The position numbers and the translations under genes are program-made. The notes beneath the pieces were generated by a model. The model did no database searches. It saw only the letters and a program-made list of their open reading frames with translations, and was not told the origin of the DNA. From Fidelibacterota bacterium (GTDB lineage Bacteria > Fidelibacterota > Marinisomatia > Marinisomatales > UBA1611), in assembly GCA_018658715.1 (NCBI GenBank), contig JABHUQ010000019.1:1-46884 (forward strand): a DNA stretch of 46,884 nucleotides. The letters run 5' to 3'. Below are positions 35,387-44,782 of this stretch, one piece after another; the stretch's first letter is position 1; each line of letters begins with the position of its first letter.

Positions 35387-36370
35387 TTACATAGGTACCG
35401 TTTCTAGAAGTTGATTTAAAATATCATCAATTTTCATGCCTTCAGCTTCTGCATTAAAATTTGGAAGAACACGATGCCTTAATACAGGTAGAGCTAAAGA
35501 TTGAACATCTTTTATATCGGGCGAAGGTCTTCCTTCTAAAACAGCTTTTGCTTTAGCTCCCAAAATAAGATATTGTGATGCTCTAGGTCCGGCACCCCAA
35601 TCAATCCAATTGTTAATAAAATCAGGAGATTTATCAGAATTGGGTCGAGTAGATGTTGTAAGATTTACTGCATAAGAAACCACATTCTCAGCTACGGGAA
35701 CACGATGAACGAGCGATTGATATTGCTGAATTTCTTTCCCTGAAATAACTTTACTCAGAGTTGTATCATAATCACCTGTTGTATTTTGTACGATTTGTAT
35801 TTCTTCATCTGTTGATGGATAATCCATTTTAAGATTAAACATAAATCTGTCTAACTGTGCTTCCGGTAATGGATAGGTTCCTTCTTGTTCAATAGGGTTT
35901 TGAGTCGCAAGAACAAAAAAAGGTTCTTCCAATGGATACGTATGCCCACCGGCAGTGACTTTATGTTCCTGCATAGCTTCTAAAAGAGCCGCTTGCGTTT
36001 TTGGAGGTGTCCGATTTATTTCATCCGCTAAAATAATATTCCCAAAAATGGGTCCTTTATAAAAACGAAATGCTCTTTTGCCCGTGGATGGATCTTCGTC
36101 AATCAATTCTGTTCCAGTAATGTCACTTGGCATTAAGTCTGGTGTAAATTGTATTCGTTTAAAAGATAAATCCAAAATATCTGACACGGATTGGATGAGA
36201 AGTGTTTTGGCTAAACCAGGTACTCCCACGATTAAGGAATGTCCACGAGACAATAATGCAATTAACATATGGTCTATTGTTTGTGTTTGCCCAATGATGA
36301 CTTTTGCAATTTCATCCAAGAATTTTTGACGAGATTGGCTTAACGCGTTTAATAATTCATTATCATTCAT
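35387..36370 (-). CDS. MoxR-family AAA+ ATPase
   Basis: ATPase chaperone paired with the DUF58/VWA protein downstream. Walker A GVPGLAKT, Walker B ILADEINR with RTPPKTQAALLEAMQE, sensor 1 LATQNPIEQEGTYPLPEAQLD, and arginine-containing LDRFMF, all standard MoxR motifs. The start is set at ATG 36370 (327 residues). A TTG at 36436 would add 22 residues of no homology that overlap the divergent rlmN frame. No Shine-Dalgarno sequence is seen. Confidence 0.93.
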   Translation of the reverse strand: MNDNELLNALSQSRQKFLDEIAKVIIGQTQTIDHMLIALLSRGHSLIVGVPGLAKTLLIQSVSDILDLSFKRIQFTPDLMPSDITGTELIDEDPSTGKRAFRFYKGPIFGNIILADEINRTPPKTQAALLEAMQEHKVTAGGHTYPLEEPFFVLATQNPIEQEGTYPLPEAQLDRFMFNLKMDYPSTDEEIQIVQNTTGDYDTTLSKVISGKEIQQYQSLVHRVPVAENVVSYAVNLTTSTRPNSDKSPDFINNWIDWGAGPRASQYLILGAKAKAVLEGRPSPDIKDVQSLALPVLRHRVLPNFNAEAEGMKIDDILNQLLETVPM

Positions 36371-36483
36371 AATTAATTTGTTTTTCTTTCTTAATAAATA
36401 GGACGAAAACTTACTTTCTGAAATATCATTATCCAATGGGAGATCACTTGCAGGTGCATCTTAAGAATGAGAAATTCATCCCT

Positions 36484-37530
36484 ATGAAAAATGCACAAAA
36501 GATAGAAAAAGTTCCACTCGTTGGGCAATCTCTTGAAAAAATTATACTTAATGTTCAAGAAATGGGATTTCCCAAATTTAGAGGGAAACAAATATTCCAA
36601 TGGTTATATCAACATCGAGTAAATGATTTTAGTGATATGAAGAATGTTCCTAATGCTATTCGAGAAAAATGTGGAGAATCTTTCAATATTCATCCCCTTG
36701 AATTAAAGTTACACACACAATCTAATCAAGAGCCCACAGAAAAATTTCTTTTTACACTTAAAAGAGGTGAAAATATAGAATCTGTTCTTATGAAGGATCG
36801 TAAACGAAATACTATTTGTATATCTACTCAAGTAGGTTGTGCAGTTGATTGTGATTTTTGTGCTACGGCTAAGATGGGATTTCAAAAAAACTTAACGGTA
36901 GGCGAAATTGTAGATCAATTTATTCAGGTCCAAAATCTGGCTACTATACCCATTACTAATATTGTTTTTATGGGAATGGGTGAACCATTTTTAAATTATA
37001 AAAATGTGATTTCAGCTGCAGATTTATTGAATCATCCAGAAGGTACACAAATGGGGGCTCGGCGTATTACAATTTCAACAGCGGGTGTTGTTTCAAAAAT
37101 CAAACAATTTGCTGAAGAAAAACATAAATATAAATTGGCTATTAGCCTAAATGCATCGAATGAATCAGTAAGAAAAGAAATTATGCCCATTACAAAAACA
37201 CATGGATTAAATGCATTAATGGAAGCGGCAGATATTTATTACCAATCTTCAGGTCGGTTTCCAACATTTGAATATGTACTTATGGAAGGTATCAATGATT
37301 CCTTACGAGATGCACATGACCTTACCCGATTAATAGGGAGGCAACCTTGTAAATTAAATGTGATTCCTTACAATGAAATTGGGGGTTATTATAAAAGACC
37401 GTCTGATGATAAAATAAAGTCATTTCTTAGCCAGTTAAAAAATGTTCCTTTTCAAGTGACCGTTCGATGGAGTCGTGGTACAGATATTAAAGCTGGATGT
37501 GGGCAATTGGCTGCGAGTAGCGATTCATAG
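36484..37530 (+). CDS. rlmN: Dual-specificity RNA methyltransferase RlmN
   Basis: Radical-SAM enzyme that methylates C2 of adenine 2503 in 23S rRNA and adenine 37 in some tRNAs. The iron-sulfur motif CAVDCDFC (119-126 from ATG 36484) has Cys119, Cys123 and Cys126. GMGEPFLNY, RRITISTAGVV, LAISLNAS and the C-terminal RWSRGTDIKAGCGQL with the catalytic Cys are all present. An upstream in-frame ATG at 36436 is possible; the shorter start matches the usual 348-residue length. First gene of a rightward set with the phosphorylase, M20 and MORN genes. Confidence 0.96.
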   Translation: MKNAQKIEKVPLVGQSLEKIILNVQEMGFPKFRGKQIFQWLYQHRVNDFSDMKNVPNAIREKCGESFNIHPLELKLHTQSNQEPTEKFLFTLKRGENIESVLMKDRKRNTICISTQVGCAVDCDFCATAKMGFQKNLTVGEIVDQFIQVQNLATIPITNIVFMGMGEPFLNYKNVISAADLLNHPEGTQMGARRITISTAGVVSKIKQFAEEKHKYKLAISLNASNESVRKEIMPITKTHGLNALMEAADIYYQSSGRFPTFEYVLMEGINDSLRDAHDLTRLIGRQPCKLNVIPYNEIGGYYKRPSDDKIKSFLSQLKNVPFQVTVRWSRGTDIKAGCGQLAASSDS

Positions 37531-37599
37531 ATTCAACAAGAATCAATCATAATTTTCATGTATCTTCTAGGTCGATGACTAAAATAAAAAAACTATAAA

Positions 37600-38385
37600 A
37601 TGAAGCAAGCAATAGAATATGTGAAAAATCAAATAGGACAGAAACCCGATGTGGCTGTTGTCTTAGGTTCAGGGCTTGGATCATTTGGAGATCAATTATT
37701 GGATAAAGTCATTATTCCGTATGAAGATATCCCTGGTTATCCACAAACAACAGTAGTGGGCCATTCAGGGCAACTATCCTTTGGTACAATTGGTGGGAAA
37801 ATAGTTCTCTCAGCGCAGGGGCGGTTTCATTATTATGAAGGTCATGATATGGAAACCATTGTAAAACCTATCAAATTATTCAATGGACTCAGTGTTTCAC
37901 ATTTAATAATTACTAATTCAGCGGGCTCCCTAATAGATGCCTATCCACCGGGAACAATCATGGGTTTAAATGGACATATGGATTGCACATATAGGGCCAA
38001 TGAAATAGATCCAATTATCGTAAATGATTCAAAGTATCACGATGAATCCTTTTTGAATATATTTGCCCAAGTAGCTAAAACATTAAATATATCAGTTGAA
38101 CAAGGGTGTTATTGCTGGACGATGGGTCCAGCTTATGAAACACCAGCAGAAGTACAACATTGTAAAACGCTTGGAGGTCAAGCCGTGGGAATGAGTACAG
38201 TTCCCGAAATACAAGCAGCCGCAAAACTAGGGATTTCCACTCTTGCTATATCATTATTAACAAATTATGCTGCTGGAATATCCAAAACTGAATTAACACA
38301 TGATGAAGTGATTGAAACAGCCAATCAAACTGAGAATACATTTGTCAAATTACTTACTGGTATTATACAGGGTTTAAAAAATTAA
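37600..38385 (+). CDS. Purine nucleoside phosphorylase (trimeric PNP type)
   Basis: Splits inosine/guanosine with phosphate to the base and ribose 1-phosphate. Motifs: VVLGSGLGSFGDQL (phosphate site), GHSGQLSFG, GRFHYYEGHDM, LIITNSAGSL, GPAYETPAEV and GMSTVPEIQAA, then LLTNYAAGIS. 261 residues matches the low-molecular-weight trimeric class. It starts 69 bases after rlmN and ends two bases before the M20 gene. With the PfkB kinase it would make a purine salvage route. Confidence 0.94.
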   Translation: MKQAIEYVKNQIGQKPDVAVVLGSGLGSFGDQLLDKVIIPYEDIPGYPQTTVVGHSGQLSFGTIGGKIVLSAQGRFHYYEGHDMETIVKPIKLFNGLSVSHLIITNSAGSLIDAYPPGTIMGLNGHMDCTYRANEIDPIIVNDSKYHDESFLNIFAQVAKTLNISVEQGCYCWTMGPAYETPAEVQHCKTLGGQAVGMSTVPEIQAAAKLGISTLAISLLTNYAAGISKTELTHDEVIETANQTENTFVKLLTGIIQGLKN

Positions 38386-38387
38386 TA

Positions 38388-39557
38388 ATGGCTCATATTC
38401 GTCCAGAAATTGAAGCAATAAAGGAAGAAATCATTGAATTTCGGCGAGATTTTCATATGCATCCTGAATTGGGTTTTGAAGTCCATCGAACAGCTAAAAT
38501 TGTGGCTGATTATCTTTCATCATTAGGATTAGAAGTAAAAACTGGAATTGGTAAAACAGGTGTTGTTGGAGAACTAAGTGGTGCAAATCCAGGTCCCACA
38601 ATTGCATTACGAGCCGATATGGATGCACTTCCGATCCAGGAAACAGGTAATATTTCTTTTAAATCAAAAAAAGATGGAATTATGCATGCTTGTGGCCATG
38701 ATGGACATACTGCGATACTTCTTGGTGCGGCAAAAGTATTAGTTTCGATGAAAGAGAAATTGCATGGAAACGTAAGATTTATTTTTCAACCTGCAGAAGA
38801 AGGGGATGGTGGTGCTCAATATATGATTGAGGATGGATGCCTTGATCATGTTGATGAAATCTATGGATTACATTTATGGAATTATCAACCTTATGGACAG
38901 ATAGGTGTTCAGTCCGGCCCAGTAATGGCAGCGGCAGATGGGTTTCATATTCATATAAAAGGGAAGGGTGGACATGGTGCTGCTCCGCAAGGTACTGTAG
39001 ATGCGATTGCTATTTCTGGACACGTAATAACAGCTCTCCAAACGATTGTAAGTCGAAATACCAACCCATTAGAAAATACGGTTATTACTATTGGAAAAAT
39101 AAATGGTGGTTACAATTTTAATATTATTGCTGATACAGTAACAATGGAAGGGACCGCACGATCTTATACAGAAGAAAACAGGCAAATGATTAAAACAAGA
39201 ATCAAAGATATCCTTGATGGCCTAGGGCAATCGTTCGGCGCATCTATTACTCTAGATTATTGGGATGGGTACCCACCAACTGTAAATCATGAAATTCCGA
39301 CCGAAAAGGTGAAACGAGCTATTTATGAGATTACAGATAATGAAGGATGTAAACCTTATTTAAGTATGGGAGGAGAAGATTTTTCTTATTATTTACAGAA
39401 AATCCCGGGAAGCTTCTTTTTTCTTGGGTCATCGCCATTAGATCGTGAACCTATGAGTGTTCCCCATCATTGTTCCCATTTTGACTTTGATGAACGAGCT
39501 TTATTTGTTGGTTCATCTATTTTTATTCAAATTATTGAGGATGCGTTGGTAAAATGA
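38388..39557 (+). CDS. M20-family amidohydrolase (N-acyl amino acid / hippurate hydrolase-like)
   Basis: Dinuclear-metal hydrolase that removes an acyl group or cleaves small amide bonds. HACGHDGHTAILLG (100-113) and QPAEEGDGG (about 134-142) give the metal ligands and catalytic Glu. GGHGAAPQGTVDAI starts the dimerisation domain. GGEDFSYYLQKIPGSFFFLG near the C-terminus carries the last metal region. No signal peptide, so cytosolic. It lies two bases after the phosphorylase gene and overlaps the next gene by four bases (ATGA). Confidence 0.94.
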   Translation: MAHIRPEIEAIKEEIIEFRRDFHMHPELGFEVHRTAKIVADYLSSLGLEVKTGIGKTGVVGELSGANPGPTIALRADMDALPIQETGNISFKSKKDGIMHACGHDGHTAILLGAAKVLVSMKEKLHGNVRFIFQPAEEGDGGAQYMIEDGCLDHVDEIYGLHLWNYQPYGQIGVQSGPVMAAADGFHIHIKGKGGHGAAPQGTVDAIAISGHVITALQTIVSRNTNPLENTVITIGKINGGYNFNIIADTVTMEGTARSYTEENRQMIKTRIKDILDGLGQSFGASITLDYWDGYPPTVNHEIPTEKVKRAIYEITDNEGCKPYLSMGGEDFSYYLQKIPGSFFFLGSSPLDREPMSVPHHCSHFDFDERALFVGSSIFIQIIEDALVK

Positions 39558-40462
39558 AACTCCTAAAATTATTGATCATTACCCTTTTACTAAAAACAAT
39601 CAGCCTAGGACAAATACGCATTACTGAATTGGTTGATAGGCAAGATTTAGACGGAACATCACGTAAATATTTACCCAATGAAATGTCACCTTATTCTGGT
39701 GAAGTATTTTATAAATATAATAATGGGCAGCTAGAATTTACTGGCTCACTATTAGATGGACTCCAAGATGGGCATTGGATATGGTATTTTGAGAATGGTC
39801 AAAAAGATCAAGAAGGTTCTTTTAATAATGTTGCACAAGATGGGTTGTGGCATTGGTGGTATTCCAATGGGAATATTAAACAGGAAGGTGAATACATAAA
39901 TGGTGTAAAACATGGGACATGGTCATTATGGCACCCTAATGGAGTCGTTTCATCAGCCGAACCTTACCGAAATGGGAAGTTGGAAGGGAAACTAATACTT
40001 TGGTTTGAAACCGGCCAAAAAGAAGGGGAAGCATTATTTATTCAAGGAATAAAACATGGCTATGACCGAGGATGGTTTTCAAATGGAAATCCCAGATGGG
40101 AATATGAGTGGCTTAAAGGAGTAGAAGATGGCCCCCAAAGAATGTGGTTTGAATCTGGTCAACAAAAAGTAGAGCATCATTTCCAAAATGGGAAATTACA
40201 TGGGCCTGTACAAGAATGGTATTATGATGGCAAAAAACGATTAGATGGTGTATCTGATTCAGGATTAATGCAAGGAGCATGGACATGGTGGTACTCAAAT
40301 GGCAATGTAGCCATGTCGGGTGAATATATTGCTGGCACACCAACAGGCATATGGACCTATGAATCACCTATAGGAAATGGAGACATTGAAATAAATGAAT
40401 TACCTACACAATTATGGGTAAATAAAAAATTAGAAACATGGCAAAAATTTCATAATCAATAA
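39554..40462 (+). CDS. Exported MORN-type repeat protein (YwqK-like)
   Basis: Signal peptide LKLLIITLLLKTISLG, then about ten repeats of 22-23 residues with the pattern W.....G.....GE...G...G.W. Examples are GHWIWYFENGQKDQEGSFNN, GLWHWWYSNGNIKQEGEYIN and GAWTWWYSNGNVAMSGEYIA. These MORN-like repeats are often labelled YwqK antitoxin, but there is no toxin gene beside it, so that label should not be used here. Envelope location, function unknown. Co-translated with the M20 gene through an ATGA overlap. Confidence 0.85.
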   Translation: MKLLKLLIITLLLKTISLGQIRITELVDRQDLDGTSRKYLPNEMSPYSGEVFYKYNNGQLEFTGSLLDGLQDGHWIWYFENGQKDQEGSFNNVAQDGLWHWWYSNGNIKQEGEYINGVKHGTWSLWHPNGVVSSAEPYRNGKLEGKLILWFETGQKEGEALFIQGIKHGYDRGWFSNGNPRWEYEWLKGVEDGPQRMWFESGQQKVEHHFQNGKLHGPVQEWYYDGKKRLDGVSDSGLMQGAWTWWYSNGNVAMSGEYIAGTPTGIWTYESPIGNGDIEINELPTQLWVNKKLETWQKFHNQ

Positions 40463-40614
40463 TGATTTATCAATTATCCAAAAAGTTAGCATCTTTGGTC
40501 TTTGTCCTTGGGAAAGTTTAGAAGGAAGCACTAGCAGATAAAATGCTCATTATTGAACATTTATTTAAAGAATTGGATGCGGCTAAAATTCTCGGGGTTT
40601 CTATTCTAAGATAA
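40462..40614 (+). pseudogene. Short frame broken by a TAG, possible gene remnant
   Basis: The frame begins in a TAATG overlap with the MORN gene stop and reads MIYQLSKKLASLVFVLGKV, then TAG (40519-40521). In the same frame it continues KEALADKMLIIEHLFKELD to AAKILGVSILR and TAA. The piece AAKILGVS is like the turn of a DNA-binding helix-turn-helix. Fifty codons with a single stop may be chance in this AT-rich gap or the remnant of a small gene. No upstream ribosome site is seen. Confidence 0.3.
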
Positions 40615-40640
40615 TTTATTGGGGGAAGTGAATTTAATTA

Positions 40641-42329
40641 TTAATAGCCTACAGCTGCTGTTTCTCCACGAGAATCTGCGCCACCATAAAAACCATCATC
40701 ATCAATTGTAATTCCGTTTGCTTCGCCAATATATCCCCAACGATAAGGCACAATAACATGCCCCATATTTTCTAAATTATTATTGACATCTTTGGAAATT
40801 CCACGTGGTTCGGTCATAATGACATCTGGGAGCCATTGAGAATGAACACGTGGTGCGCTAACAGCTTCCTGAATATCCATTTCATGTACAATCACATTCA
40901 ATATAGTTTGGAGAGTTGTTGTAATAATGGTTGAACCGCCTGGGGACCCAATAACCATAAATGGTTTTTGATCCTTCAATACAATTGTGGGGGTCATGGA
41001 ACTCAAAGGTCGTTTCCCGGGAGCCACTGCATTAGCTTCTTTCCCAACCAAGCCATAGATGTTTGGGATACCCGGTTTGGCAGAAAAATCATCCATTTCG
41101 TTATTCAAGAAAAATCCGGCCCCTTGTACCAAAACACCACAGCCGTAACTGGTATTGAGCGTGGTTGTAACACTCACCGCATTTCCATCTTTATCCACGA
41201 CAGAATAATGGGTTGTTTCATTACTTTCATAGGGCCAGGGATGTCCTGCATATACGTCTGAACTCAAAGATGCTTTTTGTGGTTGAATTGTTTTTATACG
41301 TTCGGATGCATAAGCTGTATCTGTTAAAAAACGTACCGGAACTTGCCAATAATCTGGATCACCCATATGTTCGGCTCTATCTGCATAAGCGCGTCGTTCA
41401 ACTTCTGTCAAATAATGAATATATTGAGAAGAATTCCACCCCATAGTATCCAAAGCAAAATGAGATAATTGATTAAACATATTAACTAATAAAGCACCTC
41501 CAGAGCTAGGAGGTCCCATCGAAATAACATTATACTTACTATAGGATCCTGTTACAGGATTACGATATTTTGATTCATAATCTTCTAAATCTTGAAGAGA
41601 TATAAGTCCATTCCCACGTTTCATTTCATCAACAATATAGGACGCAACAGGGCCATCATAAAATCCATCTCGACCATATTTAGAAATTCGTTTTAATGTT
41701 CTTGCTAAATCTTTTTGGACAAATTTATTCCCGTGTTTCCAAGGGTGTTGTCCTTTTTTAATAAATATATCTTTTGCACCGTCATTATGTTCAAAAAATG
41801 GTTTGAATTGATTCAGTTGATCTGCTTCATTTTTGGATAAGGTGAATCCTTTTTCCGCTAAGCGAATGGCTGGTGCCATAACTTGCCTGATAGTTATGTT
41901 TCCAGATCCATGATCATTTAATGCTTTTAAAAGTCCATCCACCGAGCCTGGAACACCGGCAGCAGCACGCGAATAAAGAGACATGCCTTTAATAACATTT
42001 CCACTATCATTTAAAAACATATCTCTGTGTCCAGATGCTGGTGCTTTTTCTCGATAGTCCAACGTAAAAAATTGTCCGCTCTCTGTGGCTGAGACCATAA
42101 AACCACCCCCACCAATATTCCCATTTGATGGAGATGTTACCGCTAAGGCAAATCCAACTGCTACTGCAGCATCTACAGCATTACCTCCTTTTTTTAATAT
42201 TTCAATACCTGCTTCAGATGCTTGTAAACTAGTAGATACGACCATTCCTTTATCTGAATAAACAGGATCATTATTTGCAGAAAAAGCATATGTAAAGAAG
42301 AGAATGACAATTGTAATTATATTTTTCAT
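40641..42329 (-). CDS. ggt: Gamma-glutamyltransferase / glutathione hydrolase
   Basis: Periplasmic enzyme that cuts gamma-glutamyl bonds, as in glutathione. A signal peptide (IITIVILFFTYAFSA) is followed by GMVVSTSLQASEAGIEILKK and GGNAVDAAVAVGFALAVTSP. The self-cleavage site is ETTHYSVVD with Thr373 as nucleophile, so the small subunit would be about 190 residues. GSPGGSTIITT is the oxyanion region, and the end GGADSRGETAAVGY is typical. 562 residues is the usual length. The ATG overlaps the CoA-transferase stop by one base (TAATG); it is the last gene of its unit. Confidence 0.95.
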   Translation of the reverse strand: MKNIITIVILFFTYAFSANNDPVYSDKGMVVSTSLQASEAGIEILKKGGNAVDAAVAVGFALAVTSPSNGNIGGGGFMVSATESGQFFTLDYREKAPASGHRDMFLNDSGNVIKGMSLYSRAAAGVPGSVDGLLKALNDHGSGNITIRQVMAPAIRLAEKGFTLSKNEADQLNQFKPFFEHNDGAKDIFIKKGQHPWKHGNKFVQKDLARTLKRISKYGRDGFYDGPVASYIVDEMKRGNGLISLQDLEDYESKYRNPVTGSYSKYNVISMGPPSSGGALLVNMFNQLSHFALDTMGWNSSQYIHYLTEVERRAYADRAEHMGDPDYWQVPVRFLTDTAYASERIKTIQPQKASLSSDVYAGHPWPYESNETTHYSVVDKDGNAVSVTTTLNTSYGCGVLVQGAGFFLNNEMDDFSAKPGIPNIYGLVGKEANAVAPGKRPLSSMTPTIVLKDQKPFMVIGSPGGSTIITTTLQTILNVIVHEMDIQEAVSAPRVHSQWLPDVIMTEPRGISKDVNNNLENMGHVIVPYRWGYIGEANGITIDDDGFYGGADSRGETAAVGY

Positions 42330-43552
42330 TATTTTTTGTGTGTTTGTATGGTTTTAGTATTTTCAAATTCTATAATTTCACTTTCTGAATAATGTAGTAT
42401 TTCTTTTAAAATTTCTTGGGTATGCTCCCCCAATTCTGGTGCTGGATTTGTTTCAATCTCTGGAGCATCAGATAACATTACTGGCCCTCTGGCAAATTGA
42501 TAAGAGCCAACATCCGGATCAATGATATTCACCAAAGCTTTCCTTTTCTGAATCTGATTAGAATCAAAAACATCTTTTGCTGTATAAACAGATCCAACTG
42601 GAACTCCATTCCCATTTAATTCTTTTTCAGCCTCAGCGCGAGTTCTTTGCGATAACCACTCCTCAATGATGGGTCCAAGAAATTTTGCATTTGCTGCACG
42701 GTCATTTCCTGTTTTGCTGCGCTTATCTTCGACCAAATCTTCTCTTTCAATAGAAGTACAAAGTCGTGCCCAAACCATATCGTCTGGAATATTCATGGCT
42801 AAATATCCATCTTTACATTTAAAGGCTCCACGGGGATAAAGATGCGTTAATCGACCCCGATGTGGTTCATTCCCTGTAATAGAATACAGCATTGCCATTC
42901 GTTCATTTAAGGAAAGCATATTGTCTAACATGGCGCTATCTACAAATTGGCCTTTACCTGTTCTTTCTCGCATAAATAATGCCTGCATAATGGCAAAAGA
43001 TGTACATAAGCCAGAATAAACATCTGCCAGTCCATAAATTGTCCATGAAGGAGGTTTATCTTCAAAGCCGACCAAATGCATAATTCCACTCATAGCTTCA
43101 GCTACAATATCAAACGCTGGGCGATTAGAATCTGGCCCTTCATATCCTTCCATACGCCCAAACCCGGAAATAGCTGCATAAATTAATTTTGGGTTAATTT
43201 CTTTTAGGTCATTATATCCAACACCCATTTTATCTGTAGAACCGGGACGTAAATTTTCAACAACAATATCAGCCGATTTAATCAAATCTTTGTAGATTTG
43301 TTTTCCTTCATCTGAACGCATATTAAGGGCAAAACTTTTTTTATTTCTATTATAAGCCATAAAACCACCAGCTTTTTTTTCTCCATTTTCACCTTTCGCG
43401 AATGGAGGTATAGATCGTCGGGGATCCCCTGTTCCAGGACGTTCAATTTTGATGACTTCTGCACCTGCATCCGCAAGTAGCATCGAGCAATAAGGTGCAG
43501 CCATATATTGTTCCAAGGCAATGACGCGGATTCCAGTTAATGGTCTCTCCAT
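42329..43552 (-). CDS. CaiB/BaiF-family (class III) CoA-transferase
   Basis: Moves CoA between carboxylic acids, or epimerises 2-methylacyl-CoA in the racemase branch. GIRVIALEQYMAAPYCSMLLADAGAEVIKIERP in the N-terminus (pieces of it are the family signature), VENLRPGSTDKMGVGY, and RPAFDIVAEAMSGIM with the catalytic Asp148. GERTGKGQ-like RERTGKGQFVDSAMLDNM follows. 407 residues is typical. It begins at the base after the thiolase stop and overlaps the GGT gene by one base. The exact substrate cannot be told. Confidence 0.92.
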   Translation of the reverse strand: MERPLTGIRVIALEQYMAAPYCSMLLADAGAEVIKIERPGTGDPRRSIPPFAKGENGEKKAGGFMAYNRNKKSFALNMRSDEGKQIYKDLIKSADIVVENLRPGSTDKMGVGYNDLKEINPKLIYAAISGFGRMEGYEGPDSNRPAFDIVAEAMSGIMHLVGFEDKPPSWTIYGLADVYSGLCTSFAIMQALFMRERTGKGQFVDSAMLDNMLSLNERMAMLYSITGNEPHRGRLTHLYPRGAFKCKDGYLAMNIPDDMVWARLCTSIEREDLVEDKRSKTGNDRAANAKFLGPIIEEWLSQRTRAEAEKELNGNGVPVGSVYTAKDVFDSNQIQKRKALVNIIDPDVGSYQFARGPVMLSDAPEIETNPAPELGEHTQEILKEILHYSESEIIEFENTKTIQTHKK

Positions 43553-44782
43553 TTAAATTCTTTCAACTAATGTAGATACACCTTGCCCAACACCTACGCA
43601 TAAGGTGGCTAATCCATATTTGGATTTTCGACGATTCATTTCATGTACTAGCGTTGTTAAAATACGGGCACCGGAGCATCCTAATGGATGACCTAGGGCA
43701 ATGGCACCGCCATTTACATTTACTTTCTTTGGATCAAGATTTAACTTTTTTATTACACCAATGGCTTGTGCAGCAAAAGCTTCATTTAATTCTATCAAAT
43801 CGATTCCTTCTAACGGAATGTTGAATCTTGATAATAATTTTTGAGTAGAAGGAACCGGCCCATACCCCATGACGCCAGGATCCACACCTGCGATTGCTGA
43901 GCCCACCCAGCGTGCCAATGGTTTTAGTCCTAACTCATCTGCTTTTTCACGACTCATGAGCAAAACAGCTGCAGCACCATCATTAATACCACTAGAATTT
44001 CCCGCAGTAACCGTTCCATTATTCCTAAAAACAGGTTTAAGTGATAACAGCTTTTCTAATGTTAAATTTATTTTATATTTGCCATCTTGTTTAATATATC
44101 TTGGATGCTCATCCGTATTTACCAAAATGGGATCACCTTTTCTTTGGGGAATGGATATGGGCCAAATTTCATTCTTGAATTTTCCATCATTAATTCCGTT
44201 GATGGCTTTTTGTTGGCTCTCAATTGAAAATTGATCCTGCTCTTCCCGAGAAATATTACATTCTTCTGCAATATTTTCTGCAGTTTCTCCTAGACTTACG
44301 ATGGGATATATTTTATTCATTTTTGGATTTTCAAATCGCCAACCAACCGTTGAATCAAAAACAGTTCTATGTCCTAATTTTCCAACAGTTGAAGGTCGTG
44401 GTACAATTAAGGGTGCGCGACTCATACTTTCAACACCACTTCCAATAAATATATCACCTTCGCCAGCGATAATAGCTTTGGCGGCTTGATTCACTGCTTC
44501 GAGTCCGGAAGAACAATTTCGATTCACCGTAACACCGCCAACTTCTAATGGAAAGCCTGCTAATAGAACTGCCATTCGTGCAACATCGCGATTATCTTCC
44601 CCAGATTGATTTCCACACCCCGCATATACATCTTCTACTAAGGATGGATCAATATCTGTCCGTTCAATGAGTCCTTTTAATACTTCAGCTAATAAATCAT
44701 CAGGACGAATCGATGATAATGCTCCACCCACACGTCCAATGGGGGATCTCACTGCATCAATAATTACAACTTCTTTCATCAT
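43553..44782 (-). CDS. Thiolase (acetyl-CoA C-acyltransferase)
   Basis: Cleaves or forms beta-ketoacyl-CoA. Cys90 in [13 protein letters not shown] is the nucleophile. [12 protein letters not shown] carries the catalytic Asn-Glu-Ala-Phe region, [16 protein letters not shown] the His, and LCVGVGQG the second Cys. 409 residues with no membrane or signal part. Its ATG-ATG follows the aminotransferase stop directly (TAGATGATG), so there is no space between them. Degradative (FadA-like) or biosynthetic (AtoB-like) use cannot be told from the sequence. Confidence 0.94.
   Translation of the reverse strand: MMKEVVIIDAVRSPIGRVGGALSSIRPDDLLAEVLKGLIERTDIDPSLVEDVYAGCGNQSGEDNRDVARMAVLLAGFPLEVGGVTVNRNCSSGLEAVNQAAKAIIAGEGDIFIGSGVESMSRAPLIVPRPSTVGKLGHRTVFDSTVGWRFENPKMNKIYPIVSLGETAENIAEECNISREEQDQFSIESQQKAINGINDGKFKNEIWPISIPQRKGDPILVNTDEHPRYIKQDGKYKINLTLEKLLSLKPVFRNNGTVTAGNSSGINDGAAAVLLMSREKADELGLKPLARWVGSAIAGVDPGVMGYGPVPSTQKLLSRFNIPLEGIDLIELNEAFAAQAIGVIKKLNLDPKKVNVNGGAIALGHPLGCSGARILTTLVHEMNRRKSKYGLATLCVGVGQGVSTLVERI

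Noticed and set aside
39554-40462. Toxin-antitoxin system suggested by the YwqK-type label of MORN-repeat proteins
   Set aside because: The protein has a signal peptide and no small toxin-like gene lies beside it.
43869-44234. Rightward frame of 121 codons antisense to the thiolase gene
   Set aside because: Covers conserved thiolase coding sequence; its own translation shows no domain.
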